Shown: positions 25,201 through 37,430, numbered from the stretch's first letter. The stretch is DNA of 64,000 nt from Anaeramoeba flamelloides (GCA_027625915.1 JANTQA010000012.1:6966501-7030500); one strand, 5' to 3'. Translations and numbers: made by a program. Notes: a model not told the origin generated them from the letters alone.

Positions 25201-25595
25201 AGATTTATTGCCTTTTTGAGCAGTGCTTTTAAAAATTGGACAGATCCAGTTAAACAAATAAAAGAAAGCAGTGTTCTTCCACGCAAATCCTTTTGGTGTA
25301 AATCAACCTTTGGGTTTGAGATGGTTAATTCAAACAATTCTAAATTCTTTTTTAAAATTAATTGTTCAAGGAGCGTATATCCTGTTTCTTGATCAATGCC
25401 ATTCAGGTTGACAACACAATTGGATAGAAGGTATTTATAAATGGTTTCCTTTTCCAATAAGATTGAGAAATGAAGTGGTGCAAAATGGACTTTTTTTAAT
25501 TCTTGGATGGTGTTTGATTCGTTTAATAGCTCTTCAAGTGTTTCAAGATTTTCCGTTTCAATGGCTTTTTTAACTTTATAAACAACAATAGACAT
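22287..25595 (-). CDS. Ankyrin-repeat protein with long KEKE/coiled-coil tail
   Basis: A single uninterrupted frame of 1,102 residues starts at ATG 25595 and ends with TAA. Residues ~35-205 form ankyrin repeats (cores FAPLHFSILLE, GRTLLSFICLTGS, GLTALHCSVLSKQ, GRTPLELAFFKAN). A charged linker (~235-320) precedes two more repeats at ~355-415 (GRTPLHYATLSGSG, KTAIEVASEYGHC). From ~460 onward the protein is almost entirely Lys, Glu, Asn, Asp and Gln: KEKE runs, then about four tandem ~65-70-residue units between ~700 and 1010, and a basic C-terminus with SLPISPRKQ. Ankyrin repeats bind partner proteins; the tail may act as a flexible scaffold. No enzymatic domain is visible and the role is unknown. 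The opposite strand shows long Phe-rich shadow frames caused by this codon bias. Confidence 0.85.
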   Translation of the reverse strand: MSIVVYKVKKAIETENLETLEELLNESNTIQELKKVHFAPLHFSILLEKETIYKYLLSNCVVNLNGIDQETGYTLLEQLILKKNLELFELTISNPKVDLHQKDLRGRTLLSFICLTGSVQFLKALLKKAINLDDASIFGLTALHCSVLSKQHSTELCKILINAGASIESCDQLGRTPLELAFFKANITTAYFLISCGAKTNYIKLASMVCMSGTLIEELVRVEFNREKILDWKLKKEKEKELFLSEKKINKNKIPNNNGKKNSNKNDVGNENEKEQKSEIKENEREDNKKNDKEKDKDKGKGKGKGKEKEKEKEKEIEISTAQVLPPEMLQESLRRIELLEILATEKSMNFNQAFQGRTPLHYATLSGSGLLIEWLVDVMQVDLEVKDIFQKTAIEVASEYGHCKIIQFLSQRGSLCLMSSLYILRTHKKQRIKEKWSELSISLFVESIEYIKDLLGIKIDEQKWEKDNEEKKRKDLKKKEKENIKAQKKNQKKQAKEIKERERQKRVETKKARKLLKNKEKEKGKEREKEKFSSHSRFQSSRNNKAKSMAVSPTQLKNLKKFNNHKNSNFKPKKLNQSFQLQKVKSAVPSKHTRFDSSFTRIKSEKNVTRSRNFRQEQVIKQDNEKKIEKDNKDEKKNEKKIDQQIEKNKMNKRKNEHENVNETPKIIEKKEIKNIKLDKDQKKTQEIENKKKNDKNKNKNVNGNENEKLKQEIEKEKEIKNNFEKETKEKRKRKRKKEINIGNNNEIENKKIDKDQKKTQEIQNKKNNDKNGNENGNENEKQKIENEKEIKNNFEKETNKKEKEINIGNKNEKEANKKHKEMANKDQTQEIENKKNNNKNENENENEKQKQKIEKEKEIKNNFEKETNKKEKKKEINIGNKNEIENKKLDKDQKKTQEIENKKKNDKNGNENEKQKQKIEKEKEIKNNFEKETNKKEKEKEINIGKKNEKETNKKHKEKANNFENNNETENKKKNDKIDNNNENEMINKKKKKGKMIKQNRERKRGKEIEGVGGKKGRKELKKGKKNRTKRKKLNFGFYKKKNKRNKKQNTKNKSNKNFPKYYSLMKMNERSLPISPRKQVMMEMSLSYSKNPKKENENN
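22740..23570 (-). repeat. ~200-bp tandem repeats inside the ankyrin gene
   Basis: About four in-frame units each encode an INIGN..NE start, a DKDQKKTQEIENKK-like block, an Asn/Glu stretch and the closing block EKEKEIKNNFEKETNKKEK. Units differ by small in-frame insertions such as extra GNEN steps, so this part is likely variable in length between strains. Confidence 0.75.
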
Positions 25596-27758
25596 TAAAC
25601 AAAAAGCAACAATTTGATTACTTGATTCAATTTTTTCTTGTTTTTTTTAAAAATTCAAATAAGAAAAAGATAAAAACAAAAAAAAAATGAAAACAATTTT
25701 TCCTTGAGAAAAATTTAAGTACGAGAATTCATACTTTGAAGGGTGTTTAGTTGTGTGTGTTTTTTTTACGATCTATCCTTAACAAGAATATTAATTAGGA
25801 AGAAAGTTTACAAAAAATTACTAGTTACAAGATAAAAAAAAAATTAAATATAAAATTTTAAACAGATTCTTTGCGAGATATTCTTTGAAAAAAAAAAAAG
25901 ACCTTGAGGGATTTCTTAAGTACAAGTTCAAATTTTAAAACATTTCAAACTGTAAAAGTAACTGTAAATATTATTTAGAAAACTAATATGAATTGTTTGT
26001 ATTTACAGATTTGAAATGACAATTATGAAATATCAAATTTATCAAATTAACATATTTTTCATAATTTGTGAAATTAGGGGGTTCTAAATATCACATTAAA
26101 GAGAGGATTGTCATACATCATAGAAACACATCTCCTTTCAAGGAAGTAAGTACATTTTAGCTTTTTAATAATTTTTAAATGCGATGATATTACTGAAAAA
26201 TATTTTTTGAGTAACAGCAGATATTGAAAATTTTAAACTAAAACATCATCCAATACTCTATTTGTGAAAAGTTCCAAAGTATTTCAGAGTTGAATCTTAA
26301 TTTTTTCATTTTTTTAAACATTTCTTTTTTTGATTATTTTTTTGGTTTTTTTAAATTAGTTTTGAATCTAGAAATGAGTTTATACAAAAGAGTAAAATTA
26401 ATCAAAGAGTAAACAAAAAAAAAATTAAACCTTGAAAAAATGTATTTTTAAAACAATATTTTATTATAGAATACCAAAATAGAAAAGATCACCGTTCCAC
26501 ATAAATTTGTTGAAATCAATGAATGAAAAAAAATATTTTAATTAAAATGTATTTTCATTATTTATTTTCATCCACTTCTTAATAATTTAAATTAATACAA
26601 ACTATTATCACATTGAATTTCTCGCCTCATAAGTATTTATTATTATTTTCCAAAACATTTTTTTGGGCAAATATTATCTTTCAAATTCTACTTTTAAATA
26701 TTTTTTATCAAATAAAATCAAAACAAAGAATAATATTTCAAAAATTAAATTAAAGGGATTGAATTCTCGGAATCAAAAAAAAAAAAAAAAAACAGTTACA
26801 AAAGATTCATCCCAAAATAAAAGTCTGGAAAAATTTCAATCATATTCACAATTATTTTTAGTTCTCATTTTAATAGAAAATAAATAATGATAAAATAAAA
26901 CTAATATACCCAATAAATCTTAATTTCTGAAGAGGAATTTCAAAGAACATCATATTTTCTGAACGAAAATTAGAATCAGATGAATTAAATGAATATAGGA
27001 TTTTTAAATTCATTTTAAAAATTGTTTAGAAATAAAAAGTAATTTTTTTTTTAAAAATTTTACAAACAAAAATATTTTGATAAAGAATTAAAAATAAAAC
27101 CAAATTAAGAATACACAATTGTATCAATTTTTAAAGATAAGTTCAAGAAATAAAGGAAATTTATTTATTTTTTTTTGATCAATTTTTTCATTTTTTTTAT
27201 TTCCATTTTTTAGTTGGGATGCAAATATATTATACTAGGATATATCCCACCCTCCTATTTTTTAAAATATCAATTTTTTTGGTTAAAGAAATGATTTGAA
27301 GAATTCAGTTTGATATAAATGGTGGCACTCAAAATTTGAAAAAATGTACTTACTTTCTTAATCATTTTAGTTTTTCTTTTTTAAAAATGATTATTCTAAT
27401 AGGAATTTTTTGAACAAAATTTAAAAATTAAGAATCAAAAAAACAAAACAAAAGATCTCGAATTTAAATAAATAGCCAAAATAGAATTAAAATACTTGAT
27501 ATTATTTTTTATTTTTGATGTTTGTAAAATAATTGGGATTTTTTGAGAATATAAATATTCGATAGATTTTCTGAATAATAATAAAAATGGAAATTTTTAT
27601 ATTTTTATATAATCTAATATTTTAAAAGAAAAAAAAAAAAAAAAAAAAAAAAAATAAAAAAAGAAATGAAAATTTTAATATTAATATAGATATAAATATA
27701 TATATTTATAAATATAGATTGGGGATGAATATAAAAATATAATAATTTATGAATTATT
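25596..27758. other. Intergenic region between ankyrin gene and PSMD2
   Basis: It contains the ankyrin gene promoter side (about 25600-26140), the second 1.2-kb repeat element (26141-27358) and the PSMD2 3' flank with a long poly-A tract near 27630-27653. No gene was seen. Confidence 0.6.
26141..27358. mobile_element. 1.2-kb repeat element, copy 2, with terminal inverted repeats
   Basis: The left end AGGAAGTAAGTACATTTT (26141-26158) matches the complement of the right end, AGAAAGTAAGTACATTTT (27341-27358), 17 of 18 positions. The interior is collinear with 15017-16240. With two copies of nearly equal length (1,218 and 1,224 bp) and inverted ends, this is a DNA-transposon-like family without a surviving transposase gene. 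Confidence 0.8.
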
Positions 27759-30700
27759 TTATTTCTTTTTTTCTTTATTTTTGAAATCTTTATTCTCTTT
27801 CAGAATAACAATCCCTTCCAAAACTGGTGATAATGGGATATATTCCTTAACGGCGAGTTCAGCACGTTCGCCAAAGCCAAGAAGTACAGGTGAATCATGT
27901 GTTTGGAATCCTGTGATTGTTCTGGGCTGTCCAGCTTGACCCACAACATCTACTGCTTGACCCACTCTTACTGAAGTTTTTATTCTTTCTAAATTTTCGT
28001 CTACAGTTAAGAGCATTTTTGGGAAAATTGCCGAAACAAGCCAATACAAATTATAATGCAATGATCCAAGAATGGTTTGTTTCATGTCTAAGCCCGAATA
28101 TAGCACCGCCAATATACCGCCGACTGCGACTCTATTTAAAAGGAACCCATCTGAATAAAATGGCGACAGGGCTAAGGTTCCTTTCCCTAAATACAACAAA
28201 CCTTGAGAGATTCTAACCAAAAACAAATGATTTGGCTCCTTGGCATAATATTGTGCTAATTGGCGGAGCAATTGACCAATTCTAGCATTTGTTGTACCTG
28301 CACCAACGAGCCCCATTGCTAAGATGGCTGCGTGGGCAACAGCTGAATCGTTATCATGAGATAATCTTGATAATGTCTCAATAACTAAAATGGATGGGTT
28401 TGACATGCAAAGTAGCCCAAGTGCCAATGGAACTGCTCTTCTGACTGGGTTTAGCCCGTATTGGAGCAAATGGTTCATTTGTCTAAGCATCATTTCGCTT
28501 CCGATGTCTTCTGAAAATCCGATCAACGCAAGACCAATGACACCAACGGATAAGAATTCTCGCTCCCTATCCTTTTTTTCAGTTCGCTTTTTCCTATTTT
28601 CCTCGCTTTCCTTTTCATAGGTGCCCTCGTTTTCTTGTTTTTTTCTTTCTTCTTCTCTTTCTTCAACTTCAATTTTTTCTCGTTCAAGATCCTTAATGAT
28701 GGTATGTAAAATTTTTTGAATTTTTAAGACATTGCCCGTTCCGGCATAGGCACATGTTTCCAGGGTCATTGCAACATAGTCTCCTGCGGGCTTTGGTATT
28801 GCCTCCACAGCCTCCAGGGTCATTTCAATTTTTTCTTGCAATCCCAAGTTAATGAGGCCCATACCTAATGCCATGTACCTAATGTTGGTATCGTTTAATG
28901 CCTCTTCAGAAAGTTCATAAAAGGTTTTCAAAATTAACGAGGTGCATTGCGATTCCCCAGTGCCTACATAGACCATTCCCAAAGATAAGCATGCCTGAGC
29001 AACAGTTTCAATGGGCAAGTCTGGATCTTCAATGACAATGGATAACAGTTCAAAGATATCCTCCCTTGCAGAACCAGCATACGCCATACCAAGTGCAATC
29101 ACACCGCCAGTTTTCATTTTGGGCGTAACATTTTTTTTTTCTTGTTCTTCTTCGTTTTCTTCCTCTTCTTCGTCATCGTCAGGATCCAAATAATCCGAAA
29201 TCAGTGCCATAACAGGATCGCACTCACTTCTTACACCGACATTGATCATACCTGAACTTAACAACGCACCTGCTTTAATGTTGTCGTCCTTTGAATATAA
29301 AAATTTATCGATTTGCGATAAGCCGTCATCAACATCCCAAAGCAAGACCATCCCCAATGATGCAGCCGCACTCATCTTGCCATGTTCTTTGTTCCTATGC
29401 AGCCATCTGTTTCCATCTTCAACCATAATTGTGTCGTTTCCAAATCCTGCGTGCACGAACGCATTTACAAACGTGGTTGCCAAATTTTGCTTTGCAGAAT
29501 CTACATTTTTTTCAAGCCTTTGCATCCTTTCTTCATCTCCTAATTTATAAATTTCCTCAACAGTCCTTGGCTCATTCAATTCAAGATCATCAATTAAGGT
29601 GTGGAAATATTCGGATATTTTGGAATTGTTCATAATCTCTTCTAATTCTTCATCTTCAGTTTCAACTGCAATTAATTGTCTTCCAAGTAAAAAACATAAT
29701 TGTTTTTTTTCAAGTCTGTTGGTTTTTTGTTTTTAAAATTTCAAATATATTTAAAATTGTTAGTGATATTTATTTCAGCAAATTAAATTTTTTTGGTTTT
29801 TTTAAATTTTTTAATTTTTTGGTTAACTTTTTGAAAATTTCTTAATCCAAAAAATTCTGGCTTTTTTTTTTTTTCGAATTCAAATAATATTTTCTTTCAA
29901 AAGTATTCCCATTCGTAAATTAGTAATATAAAGTTAAGAGGAATTTTAAAACTTGAAGAATTAGAATGGATTATTTGTATTTCAAAATATGTTCATCAAT
30001 ATATTTCCAAAAAAAAATTTCATATTTTTTTATACAAAACAAGTTAATACCAAAATTTCAATAAAAAACGGTCAAGATGACAATGGACCCAAAAACGGTT
30101 TTTTAAACAATAAAATGCAGTTGTAAACTTTTTCCCTTCTATATGAGAAAATTCTATCAAGATTAATTCAACTTTGGGAAAACAATTTGTTATGATCAAA
30201 AAGAGAAAAAATAACAACCAATTTCCAAACCCATAAAAAAGATCATTTAAAATTGAGATCAGAAACTTTGGTATCTTTCATTAAAATAATTTTCTTACAA
30301 GCAAGTAAATTGAATTATTTATAAAGAATCAATTAATGATAAATAACAATTTTCAATATTTAAATAGTTTTATTAGAATTGGGTTTAATAAAGATATTTC
30401 AAAATGAATGTTGCCCGCTTTTTTTGGAAATTGCTTGGTTAAAATTTGTTAATTTAGATTAACATTTATGAAAAAAAATATTTTACAAAAAAACCTCATT
30501 TAATGAAAAATATTTTTCCAGTTTTTGGTTTTGGCAATTTCAGTGATTTCTGAAACAAAGAAAAAAAAAAAAAGATGTCAATTAAGAAAATAAATAAATT
30601 TAAAAAATATTTTTTTTTTTTTACTCAAATAATGTAAAATCTATTTCAAATTAACATTTTTATTGTATTTTTTTTTTTTTTTTCTTGAAAATTTTATTAA

Positions 30701-33700
30701 AAGAGGCTAGTTGTAATTTAATCGTTAAAAGACTATATATGAAAAGTAAAATTCAGAATATCATTGTTTAAAAAATTGTAATTAGAATATTTTTATTTTA
30801 TATTTATTAAATATTATTTTGGAATATTTTATATTACTTCCAGACACAATTGTATTATTGTAAATCAAATTTTAACATTACTCGATCTAAAAAATTTCTT
30901 TTAATCATTAAATTAAATTAATTTTAGTTTACAATATGGTTTTACTTTGAAATCTTAATGATTTAAAATTAATTATTTCATTTTTATTTTGGTTTTTATG
31001 TAGTTTAAAAAAAAACACCTACCAAAAATTTTGAAAATAAAATTCGTATCATAATAAGATTGTGTTTTGATAATTTGAAATGTTTTTTCTCTTAACAAAT
31101 TCTTTTTTATTGCTAACAAAAGAGGAAAAGTAGTGGTGATATTTCACTCTTTGTTTCAATTTTGTAAAAAAAAACCACAAGAAAATAATTTATTTTTTGA
31201 GAATAATAATAAATTTTTAATCTAAAAAAAATATAAAAATTAAGCATATTTTAAAATGATTGAAAAAACCAAATTTTTGAAACTGATCATTTTCTTTGGG
31301 ACTACCCATCCGATAAAAAAAATCAAAAAAATTAGGATTAAAGATTGAATTCAAATAATCAAAAAACTAAAGAATAATATCTGTAATTATTAAATCTTTT
31401 TATGAATACCTTTTCAAATTTTAGAGTTTTCACTTTTTTAAAAATGAAGGTATATTTCACTCTGGGTTACAATCAAAATTGGAAATTTATCAAATATTTA
31501 ATTTTTCAATATAATATCTGTCAATCAAATCAATCGTTTCATATTTTTTAGAATTTTTCAATGTTTAAACAGAAATAAATTGAATATAGATATTAAATTA
31601 TTACATTTAACATAATTATGCTAATTTTTCTTTCCATTAATATTTTTAGTCTTTGAATAAAAATAAAATAAAAAGTTGCACTTGAATATCTATATTTATT
31701 GTTTTGAATATTTTTTTAAAAAAATATAATCCTAGTGATGAATTAAAATAAAAAGTGAAAAATTAAGTTATTTATCAATTATTATAAAATCGAGAAAATT
31801 TTCAAAAAAAAAAAAAAAAGATAGTTATTTTATTTTAGGAGGTAAATTAATTCTGTTCCAATACATTGAAAAAAATACAAAAATTAGTATACGAACGAGC
31901 AATAAATTAGATTTTTTAAAATTATTTTTTCGCCCCATGTTTTGGTTATTTTTTTGAGTTTCAATATACTTTATTAAAAAAGAAAGTTTATTTTATGTAA
32001 ATTTTTGAAATTGTACAAGCTTTTTTTTATAAGAAATAAGAAATCAAAGAAACAAAACCTCACATCCGATATTAAAAAATCCTATTTCTTAACATTAATA
32101 TTTACAAATTTTCACATATCTTACTTTTTGCTATTTGGATTTTAAAGTGAAAAATAATTTTCCACTCATCTTCTCATTGCTGTAAGTATAACATTTATTT
32201 CCATTTGGGAAAATAAGTGAAACTGGTAAAAAAAGTTCAAAAGGATTTTTAAATAGAAACATTAAAAGAAGCTGAAAATATAAAGTAAAATTAATAAAAA
32301 TAAGAAGCAAATTAAACTTTAATCAAATAATCCAATATGTTATTTTCTATCAAATCAACAAACACAACTTGGATCTTTTTTTTTTTATCGAAATCATTCG
32401 ATGTGTTCTTTTGGAGATCTCAAAAATAGTCAATTTTTTCAACAAATTTTTAAATAATTGATCAATCAAAGAAACAATCCTTACAAATAGATAGTATTAA
32501 GTAAACTGTTATTGTTAAGACCACATTTTGTCTTTAATCAGTTACTATATCCTTGATTAATTGATCTTGTTTTTCTTTTTTATTCATGGTTACCAATTAA
32601 AAATTGTGTTTCACCTTTTTTTTCTTTCTTCACTTTTTTTCCCAAACGATTACTATAATTTTAAATTCCATTTTATATCATTTTTTATTTTGGATAAATG
32701 CTTTTAATAAAGTAATACAAACCCACTGTTCTTTTGATTTTTAAAGTGATAATTTGACACGTAAAACAATATTATAACATAAAAAACAATTTGAGTTGAA
32801 ATAATTGTTCTGATTTAAAGTATACTTTCATTTTCTAATTAATGAATGAAAATTTTTATTTCAATTTACAAAAAGAATTTTTTCTCAGCAACTCCTTTAC
32901 ACCTCTTCATAGAAAATGAAAATATGGTGATTAATTTGAGTCATTTTTCTTGAACTTTTCCGATAAAAGTAATTTTTTTTTTTTAAATTGGAATTTGGTA
33001 GTAGAAGAATACCTAAAAAGGCATTCATAAATCAATTAAAAACAAGAATTTAGAGATTAGTTTAGCTCTTCCTTCTTGGACTTTTGAGATAAAATTGTAT
33101 TTTGTCAAGATGAATCTAACATTAGAAAACAAAATTATGGTAATTTTTGAAACAATTCATTTTTGAATTTCGTTTTTTAGATCCCCATCAAGAAAATGTT
33201 CATTGTCAGATAATATTAATTTTATATCAGAATAAAATACTTTTATTCTAAAATAATTATATCAAAAGAGAGCTTTATAAAAAGTTGTTTTAAAAAAATA
33301 TGATAAAAAAAGTTGTGGAGTTGACTGATTTATATCCTTTTGTGCTGAATAAAATTAATTTTCAACAATTTTTCCTCTTTTTGTTTATTCTTTCATCCAA
33401 AATTTGTTAATATTTTAATATTAACCTAAAGTCAGAGCTCACACATAATAGCTACAATCCGTGTCATGTAATAAAAAGTAAAATTATTCTGAAACTGGAA
33501 TTATTTTTGAAAAAAAAATTGAAAAATAAATTAATCGAAAAAGAAATAATACTTACTTATCTTCACAAGAATCAAAAACTTCTTGAATTAATTTCATATC
33601 GTTTATTTTAATAGCAACTCTTAAGGATTGCGCCCATTTTTTCAAATGTGTAAAAATCTGGTAAACAATTAAAAGGGTTTGGGAATCTTCGGGCTCTGGT

Positions 33701-34629
33701 AAAAATTGTGAAGCAGAAATTAAATAATTACAAACCCTGCTGTAGTTATTCTCGTCGCAATATGGAACGACTAACTCCAATTGCCCGGTTTCTAATAAGA
33801 GATCGCAAGCGTCAGGTTCTTGGTTATGGTTCATGTCAAACTTCACTAACAGGTGAGTGATTTCTTCGAGATCTTTGACTTGCTCTTTTTTTTCTTTCCT
33901 AATGTCCCATTCAGCGGCAAGCTCTCCGCTTAAATGCTTAATATATTCATGCCCCCATGTTCCAATTTCTTTTATATTACTAACCAATTTAAAATGAAGT
34001 GTTTCTCTTGCATTTGGATCTGGGTTTGTCATTGCTAAGCAACTTAAAACATCAGCAAATAAATCCTTTTGTTTTGTTTTGTTTTTTTTTTTTTTTTTAT
34101 TTTTTTAACATATTTTTTTTTTGTTTTTTGTTGTTTGTTTTTTGTTTTTTGTTTTTTGAAAAACGAGAAAAGAAAAAAAAAAATTTTGAACAAAATGTAA
34201 ACAAGAATATAAAAAAAAAAAATAAAAAAAAAAACAAAACATATAAAAGAAAAGGTCAATTGAATTTTCAATTTTAAGGTGAAACTAAGATTCAATAATT
34301 TTTTTTTCTTTTTTTTTTTTTTTTTTTTTGAATCCAAAATAAAAAAGGAAAAAAAATACCCCATTTGCCTTATTTGTCATATTTTCAAAATGTTTTTTTA
34401 AGGTTTGGTAATGTGGCATTAAGAATTTAAGTGGTTTGGGGATTGAAGTCATTGATCCTGTTGAAGTTTTGATAATGTCTCGAATGGACACCAAGGATTG
34501 TTTTTGAATTTCGGTGTCCTTGTCTTGTACTCTTTCCGCTAATAATTCTAAATTGGTTTTAAGTTTTAAATCTTCTTCGCTGAGTTGAATCTCAAATTCA
34601 ACGTTCTTTTTAGATTTTTTGTTTGTCAT
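27759..34629 (-). CDS. PSMD2: 26S proteasome base subunit Rpn1/PSMD2
   Basis: Three exons: 34629-34360, 34065-33557 and 29715-27759 (TAA), giving 911 residues, close to human PSMD2 (908). The first junction is phase 0 (GTATTT donor, AAAAG acceptor); the second joins GAT-AA with A to make a Lys codon (GTAAGT donor, CAG acceptor), reading SCEDK-LEKKQLCFLLGR. Conserved landmarks include TSTGSMTSIPKPLKFLMPHY near the N-terminus, DLFADVLSCLAMT, and a series of proteasome/cyclosome repeats (GVIALGMAYAGS, ACLSLGMVYVGTG, YMALGMGLINLG, VGVIGLALIGF, VPLALGLLCMSNP, AAILAMGLVGAG). Rpn1 is a scaffold of the 19S base that docks ubiquitin-like shuttle factors and Ubp6/USP14. An acidic insert (DDDEEEEENEEEQE) and a charged loop (EEREEERKK...) interrupt the repeat toroid. 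The second intron is 3,841 bp. Confidence 0.97.
29716..33556 (-). other. Giant intron of PSMD2 (3,841 bp)
   Basis: GT...AG intron confirmed by the conserved protein on both sides. Most of it is featureless A/T sequence. A repeat block at 32150-32680 matches the foldback region in the CHMP4 intron. No nested gene was found on either strand. Confidence 0.9.
32150..32680. mobile_element. Relic of the foldback family seen in the CHMP4 intron
   Basis: The region matches 18180-18600 in inverted orientation, most clearly TTTGATTGATCAATTATT (reversed here) and TTGACTATTTTTGAGATCTC. Arms with GTGTTTCACCTTTTTTTC and GAAACTGGTAAAAAAAG are the diverged inverted ends. No coding content. Confidence 0.6.
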
Positions 34630-35317
34630 TTCTTTTATTGAAAGAAAGGGTTTAAAAAAAAAAGGTTTGCTTGTAAAAAAATGAGTTAAAATTGAGATTA
34701 TTTAATTTTATTATTTCAATGTTTAGAAAGGAAAAAATTGGTTCAAATTGGGATACTTTAGATATATTCATTAAATTTGTTATTAAAAATAAGATATTGG
34801 AATGATTTTGAATTTTTTGGCTTTCTTGAGAAGATTTTTTTTTGGATATCTTTTATGTTGTGATAGGAAAAGAAAATTCTACTTCTTTCCTATTTTGGAG
34901 GAAACAAAAACTCGTTTGTTGAGTGACAATTTTCATCAAAGATTTGATAATTCAGTCTTATCTAAAACAGAGAAAAATATGTTAAAAAACAAAACAACCA
35001 TACTTTTCTGAGAAAGAATTCTTTTATTCAAGCTATTAACTTAAATTTTAAGAACCATTTTAAGGCTGGAAATCATATGAAAAATAGAACTCTGAAATAC
35101 CAACTCATTTATATAAATAATTTCAAATTTTCTTTTTTGTTCCTTTTTTTACTCCTTTTTGAAATATCTAGTCTCTCTACATGATAAAAAAATACACAAG
35201 TCAGAGTAATAATTATTCCTTTTTTAACGCTAATAGGGATATACAAAATAAGTCTCAACATGTTACCAACAATAATGATTCTTTAATCCAGATAGAATGA
35301 AAAAACAATCTTTTTAA

Positions 35318-36281
35318 GGGTATTGTCATTTACAGTGGATTTGGATCATTCCCAAGGAGTGACTTGAACCCTAAAAGGGTATAATGAAATTATTCTTCTT
35401 TTGATAGACAAAATTTAAATAACAAAAAAAAAGTTCAAGTGATCCACATTGCCAAAAAATTTGAGTAAAAAAAAAAAAAAGTTTAAAAGAATTCTCTATT
35501 CCCAAAACCCAATTAAAAAACAAAAGTTCAACAGTATTCTCAATTTCTAAAAATCAAATTTTAAAAAAAAAAACCTTGTTTCTTGTTTTGAATTTCCAAA
35601 TTGTTAATTTCCATCAAAGAAACAAATTACTTTTTTAAAGTTCGCAATCAATTTAATTCGATTGAACCTGATTTTTGGTACTTTTATTTCCCTCTATATT
35701 TAACCGAGTAAATATTGTATAATATTCGTTCAGAAAAAAATGACTCATTTGAGAAAAGGAAAAAATGAAAAAAATCTTTGAGATCTCAAAAAAACCCAAA
35801 AAGAGACACTTCAAAACTAGCATGGTTTTTTTCTAAAATACTATTAATTGTAAAATAAATCGGACAAAATTTTCATTTATCTTTCCAAAATTAAATTATG
35901 ATTTCAAAAATCCTTTGAATACAGAATTTTGATAGTCCCGATCCTCTAACCACGTTAAACACGTTATATGGTTGAAAAATAATTCGATTTTCAAAGATTA
36001 TTTCAAAGATTTTTTTTGGAACGATGAATGAAAATTTTGTCCGATTTATTTTACAATTAACAGTATAAATTCTAGTCATTCTAATTGAAAATCTTTAAAC
36101 ATCCAATCACTCTTTGTGATTTTTTTTAAAAATGTACTCTCTTCTTTTGATTGTTGATTTTTGGAGATCGATCGCGCTTCACAAGTTGTTAATTTTTGAT
36201 TGATTTTGGGTACTGATAAAAAATTAAAAATTTTTTTTTTCCCATTTCAGAAAAGTATTTTTCACCTTAATACCTCTTTGA
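35318..36281. mobile_element. TTAA-flanked MITE, copy 2, with a nested insertion
   Basis: It is flanked by TTAA at 35314-35317 and 36282-36285 and begins GGGTATTGTCATTTACAGTG. It is collinear with copy 1 (10931-11619), but 964 bp long because a 225-bp foldback element sits in the middle (35840-36064). It is the most diverged of the three copies. Confidence 0.75.
35840..36064. mobile_element. Foldback MITE (ACTGTT family) nested in the TTAA element
   Basis: Near-perfect inverted ends: ACTATTAATTGTAAAATAAA followed by TCGGACAAAATTTTCAT at the left, and ATGAAAATTTTGTCCGA then TTTATTTTACAATTAACAGT at the right. The TTAA copies at 10.9 and 55.1 kb lack it, so it inserted after that element was in place. 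It is the best-preserved copy of its family here. Confidence 0.85.
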
Positions 36282-36936
36282 TTAATATTATTTTTTTCTT
36301 TCTTTAAACCCATCTAAAAAGATAAGGAATAATAAAATATTCCAACAATCTGGTAAATTACTTCAAGAGTATCTCCCATTTATTGGATTTAACAAAACTA
36401 ATTCATTGTATGAAAAATGAAAAATACAAAAAAAAAAACCAACCTTTAAATTGAAAACCTTCTTTTAGATCTTTTTAATTTCATTATATTATTTAATTGA
36501 AAGTGTATTGCTTTGGTGAAAATAATAAGTCCAGATTGTTAAAATATGTGATTTTTCTAAAAAGCTTACAAATTAAATGTTCAATGAAACCAACAATACT
36601 AATATTTGAATAATAACAGCGAAAAAAATAATTTTTTTTTCCTTTTTCCTTTTTTCTTTTCATTTTTTTTTGCTTTTCCTTTTGAAACTTTAAAAAATTG
36701 GATGCATATTCCCCTTGAATAATTGTGAAATATATGATTATATGCTTCAATTTCTGAAAATAGATACAAATATAAGGAAATTTAGAGTGTAAATTGCCCC
36801 TTTTCCACAATTATAATAATGATAAATATTAGGTAAATTTTGACTTTTTTTACATTTTGTAATAATAATTTCATGTAATAAAACTAGTAAAATATAAAAT
36901 TTAAAATCACTAAAAATCATTTTTGTTGAAAAAAAA

Positions 36937-37430
36937 ATTCTTATATAAACAATTCTTGAAGAAATACCAAATAAGAACTATTCACTAATTGAAATTTTAA
37001 CATTTTTTTATAAATTATAATAATAACAAAACAAAAAATAAATAAATATAAATATTAATAAATTATTGGTTTATTGAAAATTTTAGAGTGAGAAAAACAA
37101 AAAAATACATTGGTAAATTTGTAAAAATTCTATTAGGAATTATTGATCGATCAAATGGTTAGATAATAATATTTAATTTTATTTGAATTTATCTATTTTG
37201 AATAACTCAACTTTAACTTAATATTAATGTTCCAAAAAAATATTATTGATCAAACAAAACATGTTATGTAATTCAGAAAAAAAAAATGAAAACAAAAAAA
37301 CAAAAAAGATCAAAAAATGACAAATATTGTACAAAAATCAAAATTATTTCCAATTTGAATTAAATTTTATACATTGTGGCTCTTAGAATCGTTTTAACTA
37401 TGTGTAAAATTTGGAATTTTAGTTTAGTGG
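36937..37430 (-). repeat. Dispersed repeat, copy 2 (about 0.5 kb)
   Basis: Collinear with 52905-53415 in the same orientation and with 1300-1815 inverted. Shared blocks include ATTGATCGATCAAATGGTTA and TTTCCAATTTGAAT.AAATTT. Confidence 0.65.

Noticed and set aside
27628-27653. Long homopolymers (also near 12950, 14302 and 34310)
   Set aside because: Typical of this base composition; not treated as polyadenylated retrocopies because no gene-derived sequence precedes them.
34044-34364. Lys- and Phe-rich frames within the first PSMD2 intron
   Set aside because: They lie in homopolymer-rich intron sequence between two well-defined exons.
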